Part shown: positions 1 through 8,222 of the stretch, in pieces
Layout of the letters: each line of letters starts with the position of its first letter
Numbering within the stretch: position 1 is the first letter of the stretch
Position numbers and translations under genes: made by a program
Notes under the pieces: model-generated
The model's input: only the letters and a program-made list of their open reading frames with translations
Databases searched by the model: none
What the model was told of the DNA's origin: nothing
DNA from: Acinetobacter indicus CIP 110367
Lineage (GTDB): Bacteria > Pseudomonadota > Gammaproteobacteria > Pseudomonadales > Moraxellaceae
Assembly (NCBI RefSeq): GCF_000488255.1
Contig: NZ_KI530755.1
Coordinates: 62,001 to 126,000 of the forward strand
DNA: 64,000 nt
Direction: 5' to 3'

Positions 1-1
1 A

Positions 2-205
2 GAACGCACGCAGCAACGTCTGGAACAACTTGGCTTTGATTTAAGCCAACCGGTGGTGGTGTACTGCCAGTCTCATCATCGTTCCGGTCTGGCCTATATT
101 CTGGGCCGTTTACTGGGTTGGCCAATCCGGGCGTATGCAGGTGCGTGGAGTGAATGGGGCAATCGCCTCGACAGTCCTATCATTACCGGAGAGTTGCCGT
201 CTTGA
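2..205 (+). CDS. Rhodanese-family sulfurtransferase, C-terminal part
   Basis: This is the 3' end of a gene that begins before the window; 67 codons are visible, in the frame starting at base 2. The visible part holds the rhodanese active-site loop CQSHHRS, whose cysteine (bases 65-67) would carry the persulfide sulfur transferred from thiosulfate or a similar donor. It ends GELPS. The stop overlaps the probable TTG start of psd by 4 bases (TTGA), which suggests translational coupling. The family is clear from the Cys-x4-Arg loop and the following [12 protein letters not shown] helix. Which rhodanese it is, and whether there is a second, inactive domain upstream, cannot be seen. Confidence 0.82.
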   Translation, partial: ERTQQRLEQLGFDLSQPVVVYCQSHHRSGLAYILGRLLGWPIRAYAGAWSEWGNRLDSPIITGELPS

Positions 206-1053
206 GCCTCACATCTCGTTTAAAAAAACAATTATTTATTCAGGCCCAGCGCGTGGTACCCCAGCACCAGTTGTCTCGTGTGGTGGGTAAAATTGCTGCC
301 AGTGAACACCCGATGGTGAAAAACGCAGTAATTCAGGCATTTAAAATGCAGTACGGAATTGATATGTCGATTGCCGAGCAAGGCAATGCCCTGAAATTCA
401 AATCCTTTAATGAATTCTTTACCCGTGCCTTAAAAGATGGGGTGCGTGTGGTCGATGCCGATCCGAACAGCATTGTTTCTCCGGCTGATGGCGCGATTTC
501 CCAGCTGGGTAAAATTGAAGATGGTGCAATTTTTCAGGCCAAAGGCCAGAACTTTACGGTTGAAAACCTGATTGCCGATCCACAGCTGGCCGAGCCGTTT
601 AAAAATGGCCAGTTTGCCACTGTGTATTTATCACCGCGGGATTATCACCGGGTGCATATGCCATTTGCCGGTACCTTAACTGAAACTCTGTATGTACCGG
701 GCGAGCTGTTTTCAGTGAACCAGACCACGGCAGAACATATTCCGGGACTGTTTGCCCGTAATGAACGCATGGTCTGCCTGTTTGATACCGAGATGGGCCG
801 GATGGCGGTGGTGCTGGTGGGTGCCATGATTGTGGCCGGTATTGAAACGGTTGCCACCGGCAAGGTCAAACCATCGGGCCGTTTGGAGCTGAACCAGCAT
901 GACCTGTTCCTGGAAAAAGGCGCCGAATTAGGCCGTTTCTATCTCGGTTCTACCGCAGTGATTTTATTTGAACAGGATAAAATGCAGTGGGATGCGCAGT
1001 ATCAGGCCAATTCTCTGGTGGAAATGGGCAAAGCCATGGGTCATCGCCTCTAA
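202..1053 (+). CDS. psd: Phosphatidylserine decarboxylase proenzyme
   Basis: It decarboxylates phosphatidylserine to phosphatidylethanolamine, the last step in making the main membrane phospholipid, at the inner membrane. The LGST motif near the C-terminus (Gly249-Ser250) is the self-cleavage site that yields the beta chain and the alpha chain with its pyruvoyl group. [11 protein letters not shown] around residues 150-160 is the conserved substrate and catalytic region. I chose the TTG at 202, which overlaps the rhodanese stop and gives 283 residues starting MSLTSRLKK, the usual family length. An in-frame ATG at 154 would add 16 residues that lie inside the rhodanese gene. A strong terminator follows. 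Confidence 0.95.
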   Translation: MSLTSRLKKQLFIQAQRVVPQHQLSRVVGKIAASEHPMVKNAVIQAFKMQYGIDMSIAEQGNALKFKSFNEFFTRALKDGVRVVDADPNSIVSPADGAISQLGKIEDGAIFQAKGQNFTVENLIADPQLAEPFKNGQFATVYLSPRDYHRVHMPFAGTLTETLYVPGELFSVNQTTAEHIPGLFARNERMVCLFDTEMGRMAVVLVGAMIVAGIETVATGKVKPSGRLELNQHDLFLEKGAELGRFYLGSTAVILFEQDKMQWDAQYQANSLVEMGKAMGHRL

Positions 1054-1071
1054 GCTGTTTGTATTGAAATG

Positions 1072-1102
1072 AAAAATGCCCGGATTAATCCGGGCATTTT
1101 TA
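1072..1102. terminator. Bidirectional terminator between psd and phoR
   Basis: A nine-pair stem (ATGCCCGGA with TCCGGGCAT) has an A-run before it and a T-run after it, so it can end transcription of psd on the plus strand and of phoR on the minus strand. The two genes converge here. Confidence 0.85.
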
Positions 1103-1114
1103 TGGGTATTCGGT

Positions 1115-2470
1115 TTAAAGGCTATACAGCCGTTCTTTGGGAAAGACGGCCTTAAAGGTTGAGCCGCTATTTTCTTTGGACTCGACTTCTAAATGGGCAT
1201 TGTGCTGCATCAAGACATGCTTGACGATGGCCAGCCCTAAACCGGTACCGCCGGTCTGACGGCTACGCGCGCTATCTACCCGATAAAAACGTTCGGTTAG
1301 ACGCGGCAGGTGTTTCGGATCAATGCCGATGCCGGTGTCCTGCACACTAAAATAGCCATGCTCGCCATCATCATGCCAGCCAATGGTAATGGTGCCGCCT
1401 TTCGGGGTGTATTTGATGGCGTTGGTAATTAAATTGCTAAAGGCACTGGCCAGTTCCATATCGGAGCCAATCAGGTCGCAATGACTGTCGATATCCAGAT
1501 TCAGGGTATGGCCATAATCAATATTGTAGGCATGCGCATCATCAAACAGCTGGTTCATCAGACTTGGCATGTCAATAATCTGGTTTTTAGCAATGGTCTT
1601 TTCATTTTCCAGACGCGACAGCAGCAGCAGGTCATTGACCAGCGCATTCATACGCCGGGTTTGCGACTGCATCTGTTCAAAGGCACGTTTCCAGCGCGGA
1701 TTCATGTCTTCCTGGTCGGTAAAGGTTTCAATATAGCCACTCAGTACGGTCAGCGGGGTGCGTAATTCATGCGAGATATTGTCGACAAAGTCTTTGCGCA
1801 TCTGTTCCAGATTGTGCATCCGGGTCATGTCATGTGCCACCAGCAGGCGGCTTTCGCCACCAAAGCGGGTCATTTTGACCTGTACATAGTGTTCATCCAG
1901 CACGGTCGATTTGATTTTCAAGCCATCTGGCGCCTGATCAATATGATGAAAATATTCAATAAATGCCGGTTGGCGCAAAATGGTTAAAATATTGCGACCA
2001 CGATCCAGCGGCTGAATGCCGAGCAGGCGCTCTGCTGCCGGGTTCCACCATTCGATCTGATGGTTATCATCAATCAGCACTACCGCTTCGGCTAGGGCCA
2101 CTAGTGACGACTGGGCGCGGTCAATCAGCCCGACCATTTCGGCCTGGACAATACGTTCCTGACGCTGCGAGCGGTAGACATTAAATAATAAAGCCCCCCA
2201 AATGCCATGCAAATTGGGGGGAACATCATAGGGACGGTTGGCAATCCAGTCATTGACCAGATAGAGGGAGCGCATTTGGGTGGCGAAAAACGCCAGAAAG
2301 CCAATAAAAATACAGATCCAGAACTGTTCGATTCCGAGACCAATAAAACCTGCAATTACTAAAAAAAAGATCAGTAAACGGAGATCTTGTTTGGCAAAAG
2401 TCCACAAACTGCTGTAACGGACATTCTTGTGGTCACGGGCCAGTTCGGGGACAGGGTATGGTTCATACAT
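1115..2470 (-). CDS. phoR: Phosphate-regulon sensor histidine kinase PhoR
   Basis: This membrane kinase senses phosphate status, probably through the Pst transporter, and phosphorylates PhoB. Two hydrophobic segments lie near residues 31-63. A PAS domain follows (about 118-215). The H-box NISHELRTPL carries the phosphorylated His234. The C-terminal ATPase domain shows NAIKYTP (N-box), DTGIGID (G1) and GTGLGLAI (G2). At 451 residues it is of normal length. It lies 9 bases downstream of phoB in the same direction, so the two are surely co-transcribed. Confidence 0.96.
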   Translation of the reverse strand: MYEPYPVPELARDHKNVRYSSLWTFAKQDLRLLIFFLVIAGFIGLGIEQFWICIFIGFLAFFATQMRSLYLVNDWIANRPYDVPPNLHGIWGALLFNVYRSQRQERIVQAEMVGLIDRAQSSLVALAEAVVLIDDNHQIEWWNPAAERLLGIQPLDRGRNILTILRQPAFIEYFHHIDQAPDGLKIKSTVLDEHYVQVKMTRFGGESRLLVAHDMTRMHNLEQMRKDFVDNISHELRTPLTVLSGYIETFTDQEDMNPRWKRAFEQMQSQTRRMNALVNDLLLLSRLENEKTIAKNQIIDMPSLMNQLFDDAHAYNIDYGHTLNLDIDSHCDLIGSDMELASAFSNLITNAIKYTPKGGTITIGWHDDGEHGYFSVQDTGIGIDPKHLPRLTERFYRVDSARSRQTGGTGLGLAIVKHVLMQHNAHLEVESKENSGSTFKAVFPKERLYSL

Positions 2471-2479
2471 AAAAAGCGA

Positions 2480-3190
2480 TTAACCTAAGGCGACATCCGC
2501 ACGGGTTGAGAAACGGTATCCAGTGCCACGAACCGTTTGTACAAAGCGGTCTGCGCCAAATGGCTCCAGCACCTTGCGTAAACGACGAATATGCACATCA
2601 ATGGTACGATCCTCAATATATACGTTGCCACCCCAGACCTGGTCAAGTAGTTGTGCACGGGTATAGGCACGTTCCGGATGCGTCATAAAGAAGGCCAAAA
2701 GACGATATTCGGTTGGACCCATGTCCAGAATGTTGTCGCCAAAGCTGACGCGCTGGCTGACCGGATCTAGAATCAGGCCGTTGGCATCAATGGTTTTTTC
2801 ACCATTCAGGGCATTGGCACGGCGCAGTACTGCTTTGATGCGTGATACCAGCTCACGGGTAGAAAACGGTTTGGTCATGTAGTCGTCGGCACCGGCATCC
2901 AGACCCTGAACCTTGTGGTCTTCTTCACCGCGTGCAGTCAGCATGATCACCGGAATTTCCGCCAGGTTTTCATCACGTTTTAAACGACGACATAAATCAA
3001 CACCGCTGACACCGCCAGGCATCATCCAGTCCAGCAAAATCAGTGCCGGGCGTTGATCGACGATCATCTGATGCGCCTGTTTGGCATCTTCGGCCTGTAA
3101 GCAATGAAAGCCGGCCATATCCAATGAGGTATGGATCATCTCTCGGATTGGAAGTTCATCATCGACAATTAAAATGTAGTCATCTTTCAC
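2480..3190 (-). CDS. phoB: Phosphate-regulon response regulator PhoB
   Basis: OmpR-family transcription factor activated by PhoR under phosphate limitation. The receiver domain has the acidic pair Asp10/Asp11, the phosphoacceptor Asp54 in LLDWMMP, and a conserved Lys in TKPFS near residue 106. The C-terminal winged helix contains [12 protein letters not shown] and the recognition-helix region [14 protein letters not shown]. At 236 residues it is slightly longer than E. coli PhoB. It is the first gene of phoB-phoR, and half-sites resembling Pho boxes lie directly upstream, consistent with autoregulation. Confidence 0.97.
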   Translation of the reverse strand: MKDDYILIVDDELPIREMIHTSLDMAGFHCLQAEDAKQAHQMIVDQRPALILLDWMMPGGVSGVDLCRRLKRDENLAEIPVIMLTARGEEDHKVQGLDAGADDYMTKPFSTRELVSRIKAVLRRANALNGEKTIDANGLILDPVSQRVSFGDNILDMGPTEYRLLAFFMTHPERAYTRAQLLDQVWGGNVYIEDRTIDVHIRRLRKVLEPFGADRFVQTVRGTGYRFSTRADVALG

Positions 3191-3220
3191 AACGCAATAC
3201 CCTATAAGTGAACGGTGAAC

Positions 3221-3265
3221 CGTTTATATTTATGACAGGCTTATTACAAAGATTAATTATGACAG
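3221..3265 (-). promoter_or_regulatory. phoB: Candidate Pho boxes upstream of phoB
   Basis: Read on the minus strand, two exact CTGTCAT half-sites begin at 3265 and 3238, 27 bases apart and 31-75 bases before the phoB start. Each is followed by an AT-rich spacer and a poorer second half. A third, better matching unit (CTGTCATCAAACTGCAAG) lies at 3409-3392, next to the stop of the TetR gene. PhoB sites are known to be tandem 7-base repeats spaced by 4 bases of AT. The match here is by eye only. Confidence 0.55.
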
Positions 3266-3413
3266 TATCATTGCAGAAAGGGCAGACAGCGCTATTTTCG
3301 CAATGTTTTGTGACAATTTTTTGTACAGAATGGGCTGAATCCGGAATTCATTTAAAAAAATTTAAATAAAAGATTCAAATATTTAATTTTTCTTGCAGTT
3401 TGATGACAGGGAT

Positions 3414-4115
3414 TCAGGCTTTTTTGCTACTTTCTGGCTCCGCTTCGGAAAAATGTTCGAGCAGGGAAATGAACACCACGCTACAGGCGCTGAGCACTTC
3501 ATCCATTGACTGCTTAAAGCCGCTCATGACCCAGCGGATGGCAATTTGGGTGACATAACCGTTCAGGCCGCTGGCAATTAATGACAGTTCGCGTTCTGAA
3601 TGCTGCAGGTTTGGCATCATTAGCATGACAAAGGCCTGAATCATGCGGTCAAAGCGCGCCATGCTTTCCTGAATGGTGGCCTGGTTGTGCAGTTCCTGTA
3701 CCAGCATGGCATCAATATAAATAATCCGAGCCATCTGCGGGTTGTCTTTGAGCGTAGTCAGCAGGGCAGTTAAACCGGCTTCAATCATTTTTTGCGGATT
3801 GGTCGAGGCCTGCATGATGGCCTGCATCACATTGTGTTGCAGTGCATCAATCAGCTGTAAAAAAATGGTCTGGAACAGGTCTTCACTTTTCTTGAAGGAT
3901 TCGTAGAAATAGCGCTCGGTGAGTTTGGCCTCGGTACAAATATCTTTCACCGTGACCGCAAAAAAACCATGCGTGCCATAGGCGTGCAGGCCGGCTTCAA
4001 TCAGTTTTTCCCGGCGTAGCTGTTTGCGCTCGCTCAGCGATAATCCTTTAAATTGGCGCTCTTTATTTTGGGTATTCTGCGCATTTGGGGGAGCGGGGTG
4101 TTGTGCTTCGGTCAT
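3414..4115 (-). CDS. TetR/AcrR-family transcriptional regulator
   Basis: A DNA-binding repressor-type protein of 233 residues. The N-terminal TetR helix-turn-helix is recognisable at about residues 37-85 (LIEAGLHAYGTHGFFAVTVKDICTEA, then LTERYFYESFKKSEDLF). The first 25 residues are a Gln/Pro/Asn-rich tail. The C-terminal ligand domain has no signature I can assign. It is divergent from a short-chain dehydrogenase, which is its most likely target. A 20-base inverted repeat lies in the shared intergenic region. The inducer is unknown. Confidence 0.88.
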   Translation of the reverse strand: MTEAQHPAPPNAQNTQNKERQFKGLSLSERKQLRREKLIEAGLHAYGTHGFFAVTVKDICTEAKLTERYFYESFKKSEDLFQTIFLQLIDALQHNVMQAIMQASTNPQKMIEAGLTALLTTLKDNPQMARIIYIDAMLVQELHNQATIQESMARFDRMIQAFVMLMMPNLQHSERELSLIASGLNGYVTQIAIRWVMSGFKQSMDEVLSACSVVFISLLEHFSEAEPESSKKA

Positions 4116-4230
4116 AGTAAAAAGGCCAGTTCACATCCTATATTGCTATAGATTAACAAGATTTTGCGCTAAGTGCGAAGTTTGGCATTCAGATTTGAAC
4201 GCAGCAGACAGAAATCTGCGGGCTTTTGCG

Positions 4231-4250
4231 TTGACAATGATTATTGTCAA
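4231..4250. promoter_or_regulatory. Inverted repeat, candidate operator between the TetR and SDR genes
   Basis: TTGACAAT-GATT-ATTGTCAA has perfect 8-base arms around a 4-base centre, placed 81 bases before the dehydrogenase start and 116 bases before the TetR start. Size and place suit a TetR operator. The core AATGATTATTGT also resembles half of a Fur box, so iron control is an alternative. A smaller repeat, CTATA-TTGC-TATAG, is at 4138-4151, nearer the TetR gene. Confidence 0.5.
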
Positions 4251-4330
4251 AATTATATTTGAGTGGTGAAATTGAAGTGCGCTGCCGTGCCTGAGGGACG
4301 CAGCCAGACCATCCATAAAAAGGAAGCGGA

Positions 4331-5170
4331 ATGAAAAATTTTAAAAATAAAGTCGCGGCGATTACCGGAGCAGGTTCAGGCATTGGCCAGCAGCTGGCCG
4401 TCTTATTGGCCCAGCAGGGCTGTCATTTGTCTTTAAGTGATGTCAATGAAGAAGGTTTGGCTAAAACCAAAGCCTTGCTGAGTGATTATAACGTGCGAGT
4501 GACCACGGCGCAGGTGGATGTGGCAGATCGGGCGGCCATGAAACACTGGGCTGAACAGACCGTGCAGGATCATGGCTCGGTCAATATGATTTTTAACAAT
4601 GCCGGGGTGGCCTTAGGATCGACCGTTGAAGGTGCCTCTTATGAAGACCTGGAGTGGATTGTCGGGATTAATTTCTGGGGCGTGGTGCATGGCACCAAAG
4701 AATTTTTACCGTATATCAAACAGACTGGTGATGGTCATATTGTCAATATTTCCAGCCTGTTCGGGATTACTGCGCAGCCGACCCAATCGGCCTATAACGC
4801 GACCAAGTTTGCGGTACGTGGCTATACCGAGTCGTTACGTCAGGAACTGGATATCCAGAACTGTGGCGTGAGTGCGTTGTGTGTGCATCCGGGCGGGATT
4901 CGGACCAATATTGCCAACGCCGCGAAAATGAATGACAGTCTGAGCAGTCTGGGCATGAATTCAGAAAAGTCGATACGCTCCTTCAATAAATTATTGCGTT
5001 ATCCGGCAGAGCATGCAGCACGCGATATTCTGGATGCGGTTTTAAAAGATAAACGCCGTTTGTTGATTGGCAATGATGCCAAAGCTATTGATTTAATTCA
5101 GCGGATTGTCCCAAGTGGCTATCAGCGGGTGATGGCGGTGGCAACCCAGCTGGGCAAAGGCCGTAAATAA
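4331..5170 (+). CDS. Short-chain dehydrogenase/reductase
   Basis: Classical SDR oxidoreductase of 279 residues using NAD(P)(H). The Rossmann motif TGAGSGIG is at residues 12-19, NNAG at 89-92, and the catalytic Ser (141/142), Tyr155 and Lys159 lie in SAYNATK. The PGGIRT stretch after the active site is typical. Asp37 after the second strand would favour NAD over NADP, but this is a weak inference. Substrate is unknown; members of this type act on alcohols, ketones or acyl chains. It is divergently transcribed from a TetR regulator. RBS AAGGAAGCGG precedes the ATG. Confidence 0.9.
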   Translation: MKNFKNKVAAITGAGSGIGQQLAVLLAQQGCHLSLSDVNEEGLAKTKALLSDYNVRVTTAQVDVADRAAMKHWAEQTVQDHGSVNMIFNNAGVALGSTVEGASYEDLEWIVGINFWGVVHGTKEFLPYIKQTGDGHIVNISSLFGITAQPTQSAYNATKFAVRGYTESLRQELDIQNCGVSALCVHPGGIRTNIANAAKMNDSLSSLGMNSEKSIRSFNKLLRYPAEHAARDILDAVLKDKRRLLIGNDAKAIDLIQRIVPSGYQRVMAVATQLGKGRK

Positions 5171-5184
5171 ATTGTATTTGAAAG

Positions 5185-5207
5185 AAGCCTGCGTTAAGTG
5201 GGCTTTT
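5185..5207 (+). terminator. Weak terminator after the dehydrogenase
   Basis: A short AAGCC/GGCTT stem with an 11-base loop is followed by a run of six T. The stem is short, but the placement, 15 bases after the stop, fits. Confidence 0.5.
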
Positions 5208-5363
5208 TTGTGGCTGTTCAGCACATTTCATTTTTTATTTATCTGAAATTCAGAATAAAACTGTCAAGTTTTTGACAGATTTGAATAAGCCGTTTTGACA
5301 TCATCAGCTCATCCCGAGAGGAAACCTTTAAAAACATCAAAAGAGAAATGAAGGAAATTTAAC

Positions 5364-5519
5364 ATGAGCTATGACTATCAACACATTCAGGTCAAACCGA
5401 TTAATGGCCGTATTGGCGTTGAGATTCAGGGTATTCAATTATTTTCGCAATTGGCACAAGCGGTGATTCAGGAAATTAATCAGGCGCTATCTCCTGCCGT
5501 CAAATCAACACCTCAATAG
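5364..5519 (+). pseudogene. Truncated TauD/TfdA-family dioxygenase (5' remnant)
   Basis: An ATG with an upstream purine-rich AAGGAAATTT begins a 51-codon frame, MSYDYQHIQVKPINGRIGVE and on to about EINQAL. This is the start of a TauD/TfdA Fe(II)/2-oxoglutarate dioxygenase (compare the usual V.P..G..GAEI.G.DL...L pattern). After codon 42 the similarity stops, and the frame runs into the 3' end of the convergent MATE gene. No catalytic HxD...H residue is present, so it cannot be an active enzyme. The likely cause is a deletion that removed the rest of the gene and joined it to the MATE tail. Confidence 0.7.
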
Positions 5520-6873
5520 TCTTTTTCTTCCAGACAAACTGATAATACAGGCCTTGTAAAATACACAGACTGACAAAGGCCAGCGCATAGGCATACCAGA
5601 TGCCTTGTAATCCCCACCACTGACTGAACAGATAAGCACACGGCACTTCAATCAGCAAAATTGTCAGCACATTAATAATCATTGGCACCGTGACAGTCCC
5701 GCTGGCGCGCATAATCGAAGCGAAAATGGCACTGGCACCAAAGAACAAAATTGACCACAGCACAATAAACAGCAGCTGCTGGCCCAACTCGACCACCTGC
5801 GGGTCGGTAATAAACAGCGCCATTAAATATTTTGAGAATAAATAGGCCAGTACCACCAGCATCCCGGTAATCATCAGGTTCATACCCAAAGCAGTACGGG
5901 TGACTTTGGCCAGTAAATCGGACTTGCCGGCCCCAATCGCTTGCGCACCAAAAATAGAGGCGGCAATGGCAATCGATAGCGCCGGGAACTGAATATAGTT
6001 CAGCACCTGATTCACCGCACCATAGGCCGCCGTAGCTTCAGCGCCATAACGGTTGACCAGCCCGACAATCACCAGACCGGCCACCGACGTGGTCACCATC
6101 TGAATGCCGGTCGGAATACCCAGACGTAAAATAATCTTGCTCAAGATCGGTTGATGGCGAATATTTTTCAGCAATTGCCAATCCGGTCGTAGCGGATGGT
6201 TTTTCTTGTTCAGATACACTGCCAGGAAAGTCAGCACTGCCAGATAACCAATAATGGTGGCAATGGCCGGGGCAATAATCCCCAGACGTGGAAAACCAAA
6301 ATAGCCGGCAATCAGCACCGGGGTAATAAACAGCCCGATCAGGCTGGTCATGCCTAAGGCAATTAAGGGGGTAATACTGTCGCCCACGCCGCGTAAAATG
6401 GAGGTGTAAATAATATAGACAAACAGCAGCGGGCTACCGGCCAGCATCCATTGCACATAGGGCAACGACAGATGCATCACCTGCGGATCGGTACCGAGCG
6501 CCAGCAGAATGGATTTGGCGAAAATCACGCCTAAAATGGCAATGATGGTGCCGCCAATCAGGGTCATAAACAGGGTCGAGCCGACCACACAGCGTACTTT
6601 TTCAATATTCTGCGCACCCCAGGCCTGCCCGACCAGCACGGTTGAACCGGCTGACAGCCCGATCACAAAGGCCATCAAACAGAACAGAATCGGGAAGAAT
6701 ACCGCCACCGCTGCAATGGCATCGACACCCATCATCTGGCCAACAAAGACAGTGTTGATGGTGCCAGACAGGTTTTGCAGAATATTGGTGGCAATCAGCG
6801 GCAGCAGGAAAATCAGGAAGGTTTTCCAGAGCTTGTGTTGATTCACCAAAGGTTGATGCTGCGGCATGAGCAA
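5500..6873 (-). CDS. MATE-family multidrug/Na+ exporter
   Basis: Integral inner-membrane antiporter of 457 residues with about twelve hydrophobic helices in two six-helix halves. The first half opens with FLLPLIATNILQNLSGTINT and FVGQMMGVDAIAA, typical of the MATE family. These proteins export cationic drugs and organic cations using Na+ or H+ gradients. Acinetobacter has several paralogues; I cannot say which one this is. It is transcribed alone. Its 3' end overlaps the remnant dioxygenase frame on the other strand, a sign that the downstream flank was rearranged. Confidence 0.92.
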   Translation of the reverse strand: MLMPQHQPLVNQHKLWKTFLIFLLPLIATNILQNLSGTINTVFVGQMMGVDAIAAVAVFFPILFCLMAFVIGLSAGSTVLVGQAWGAQNIEKVRCVVGSTLFMTLIGGTIIAILGVIFAKSILLALGTDPQVMHLSLPYVQWMLAGSPLLFVYIIYTSILRGVGDSITPLIALGMTSLIGLFITPVLIAGYFGFPRLGIIAPAIATIIGYLAVLTFLAVYLNKKNHPLRPDWQLLKNIRHQPILSKIILRLGIPTGIQMVTTSVAGLVIVGLVNRYGAEATAAYGAVNQVLNYIQFPALSIAIAASIFGAQAIGAGKSDLLAKVTRTALGMNLMITGMLVVLAYLFSKYLMALFITDPQVVELGQQLLFIVLWSILFFGASAIFASIMRASGTVTVPMIINVLTILLIEVPCAYLFSQWWGLQGIWYAYALAFVSLCILQGLYYQFVWKKKTIEVLI

Positions 6874-6980
6874 TCCTGTAACCGGTTTATGATCGTGTGC
6901 ATGAATGGCTTTACCCTAGCATGAGCCTGTAGCAAAAAGCCTTAGCAATTGCGTAACTTAGCTGATCTTACGTACTCGTG

Positions 6981-8141
6981 TTAACAGGCCGAGAAAATTT
7001 CTGCGGCCCGATCCAGCGTTTCATCTTTTTTGGCAAAACAGACCCGAATCAGGCGTAAATCATCCGGCGGGGTCTGATAAAAAGCAGAAATCGGAATTGT
7101 GACAATCTTGTGCTGCTCGGCCAGATACTGGCACATCTGCAGATCGTTTAAATCCGGGCGGATGGCGCGATAGTCCAGATTCTGGAAATAGGTGCCTTGC
7201 GCGGGAATCCACTGAAAACGGGAGTGCTGGATACCGGCCTGAAAGCGGTCGCGTTTGGCCTGATAGAACGCGGCCAGTTCAGTAATATGCTCCGGATGCT
7301 GCTGCATAAATTGTGCCAGCGCGACTTGCACCGGGGTCACACCACAGAAATTGGCAAACTGATAAACCTGCCGGAACAACTGCATCAAAGCCGGTGAAGC
7401 CATGCAATAACCGGTTTTCCAGCCGGTGACATGAAAAGTTTTACCAAAAGAACCAATCACAAAACTGCGCTCGTGCAGAGCTGGAAAATCAAGCGCTGAA
7501 TAATGCTGCTGGCCGTCATAGACCAGATGTTCATAGACCTCATCGGACAGTACGACAATATTGCGATCCTGAATCAGCTCAATCAGGGTATGCCAGTCCT
7601 CGGCTGACCACAGCGTACCGCTCGGGTTATGCGGAGTATTGACGATGATCATACGGGTACGATCATGAATGGCATCTTTGACCTGATTCCAGTCGACCTG
7701 AAAATGGGGCGGCTGCAAGGCCAGATGGATAGCTTTCCCACCAGCCAGTTGCACGGTGGGGGCATAACTGTCATAGCTGGGATCAAAAATAATCACTTCA
7801 TCCCCGGCCTGCACCACCGCCTGAATGGCACAGAAAATGGCAATGGTCGCGCCGGCGGTAATGCTAATTTCGGTGTGAGGATCAAACGAACGGCCAGTCT
7901 GTTGCTGCTTTTGCACAGCCAGCTGTTCTCTGAGCAATAACAGTCCATCACCGGGTGGATACTGGTTCTGGCCCTCTAATGTCGCCTGACACAGGGCCTC
8001 CAGCAGGGCCGGTGGGGCCGGAAAATCGGGGAAACCCTGTGACACATTCAGGGCATTCAGGCGCTGAGCCAGGGTGGTCATGACACTAAAAATGGTCACA
8101 CCAAGCGCAGGAAGTTTAGATTGAAGTTCAAGCATGACCAT
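6981..8141 (-). CDS. ybdL: PLP-dependent aminotransferase, YbdL/methionine-type
   Basis: Class I/II aminotransferase of 386 residues, the same length as E. coli YbdL, which prefers methionine and aromatic amino acids with 2-oxo acids. Matching stretches include SQGFPDF (35-40), FDPSYDSYAP (119-128) and NTPHNPSG (168-175). SDEVYEH (199-205) includes the pyridine-nitrogen Asp200 and Tyr203. SFGKTFHVTGWKTGYC contains the Schiff-base Lys234. The first codons are ATG-GTC-ATG; either ATG may be the start. A role in methionine salvage is an inference from the family. Confidence 0.88.
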   Translation of the reverse strand: MVMLELQSKLPALGVTIFSVMTTLAQRLNALNVSQGFPDFPAPPALLEALCQATLEGQNQYPPGDGLLLLREQLAVQKQQQTGRSFDPHTEISITAGATIAIFCAIQAVVQAGDEVIIFDPSYDSYAPTVQLAGGKAIHLALQPPHFQVDWNQVKDAIHDRTRMIIVNTPHNPSGTLWSAEDWHTLIELIQDRNIVVLSDEVYEHLVYDGQQHYSALDFPALHERSFVIGSFGKTFHVTGWKTGYCMASPALMQLFRQVYQFANFCGVTPVQVALAQFMQQHPEHITELAAFYQAKRDRFQAGIQHSRFQWIPAQGTYFQNLDYRAIRPDLNDLQMCQYLAEQHKIVTIPISAFYQTPPDDLRLIRVCFAKKDETLDRAAEIFSAC

Positions 8142-8222
8142 TGACTACCGTTATTGTGTATGCACATCGCATGATAAGCCGCCATCCGCCAGCAATTGAA
8201 GCGGTGAGCGAAAAAAACTGAA

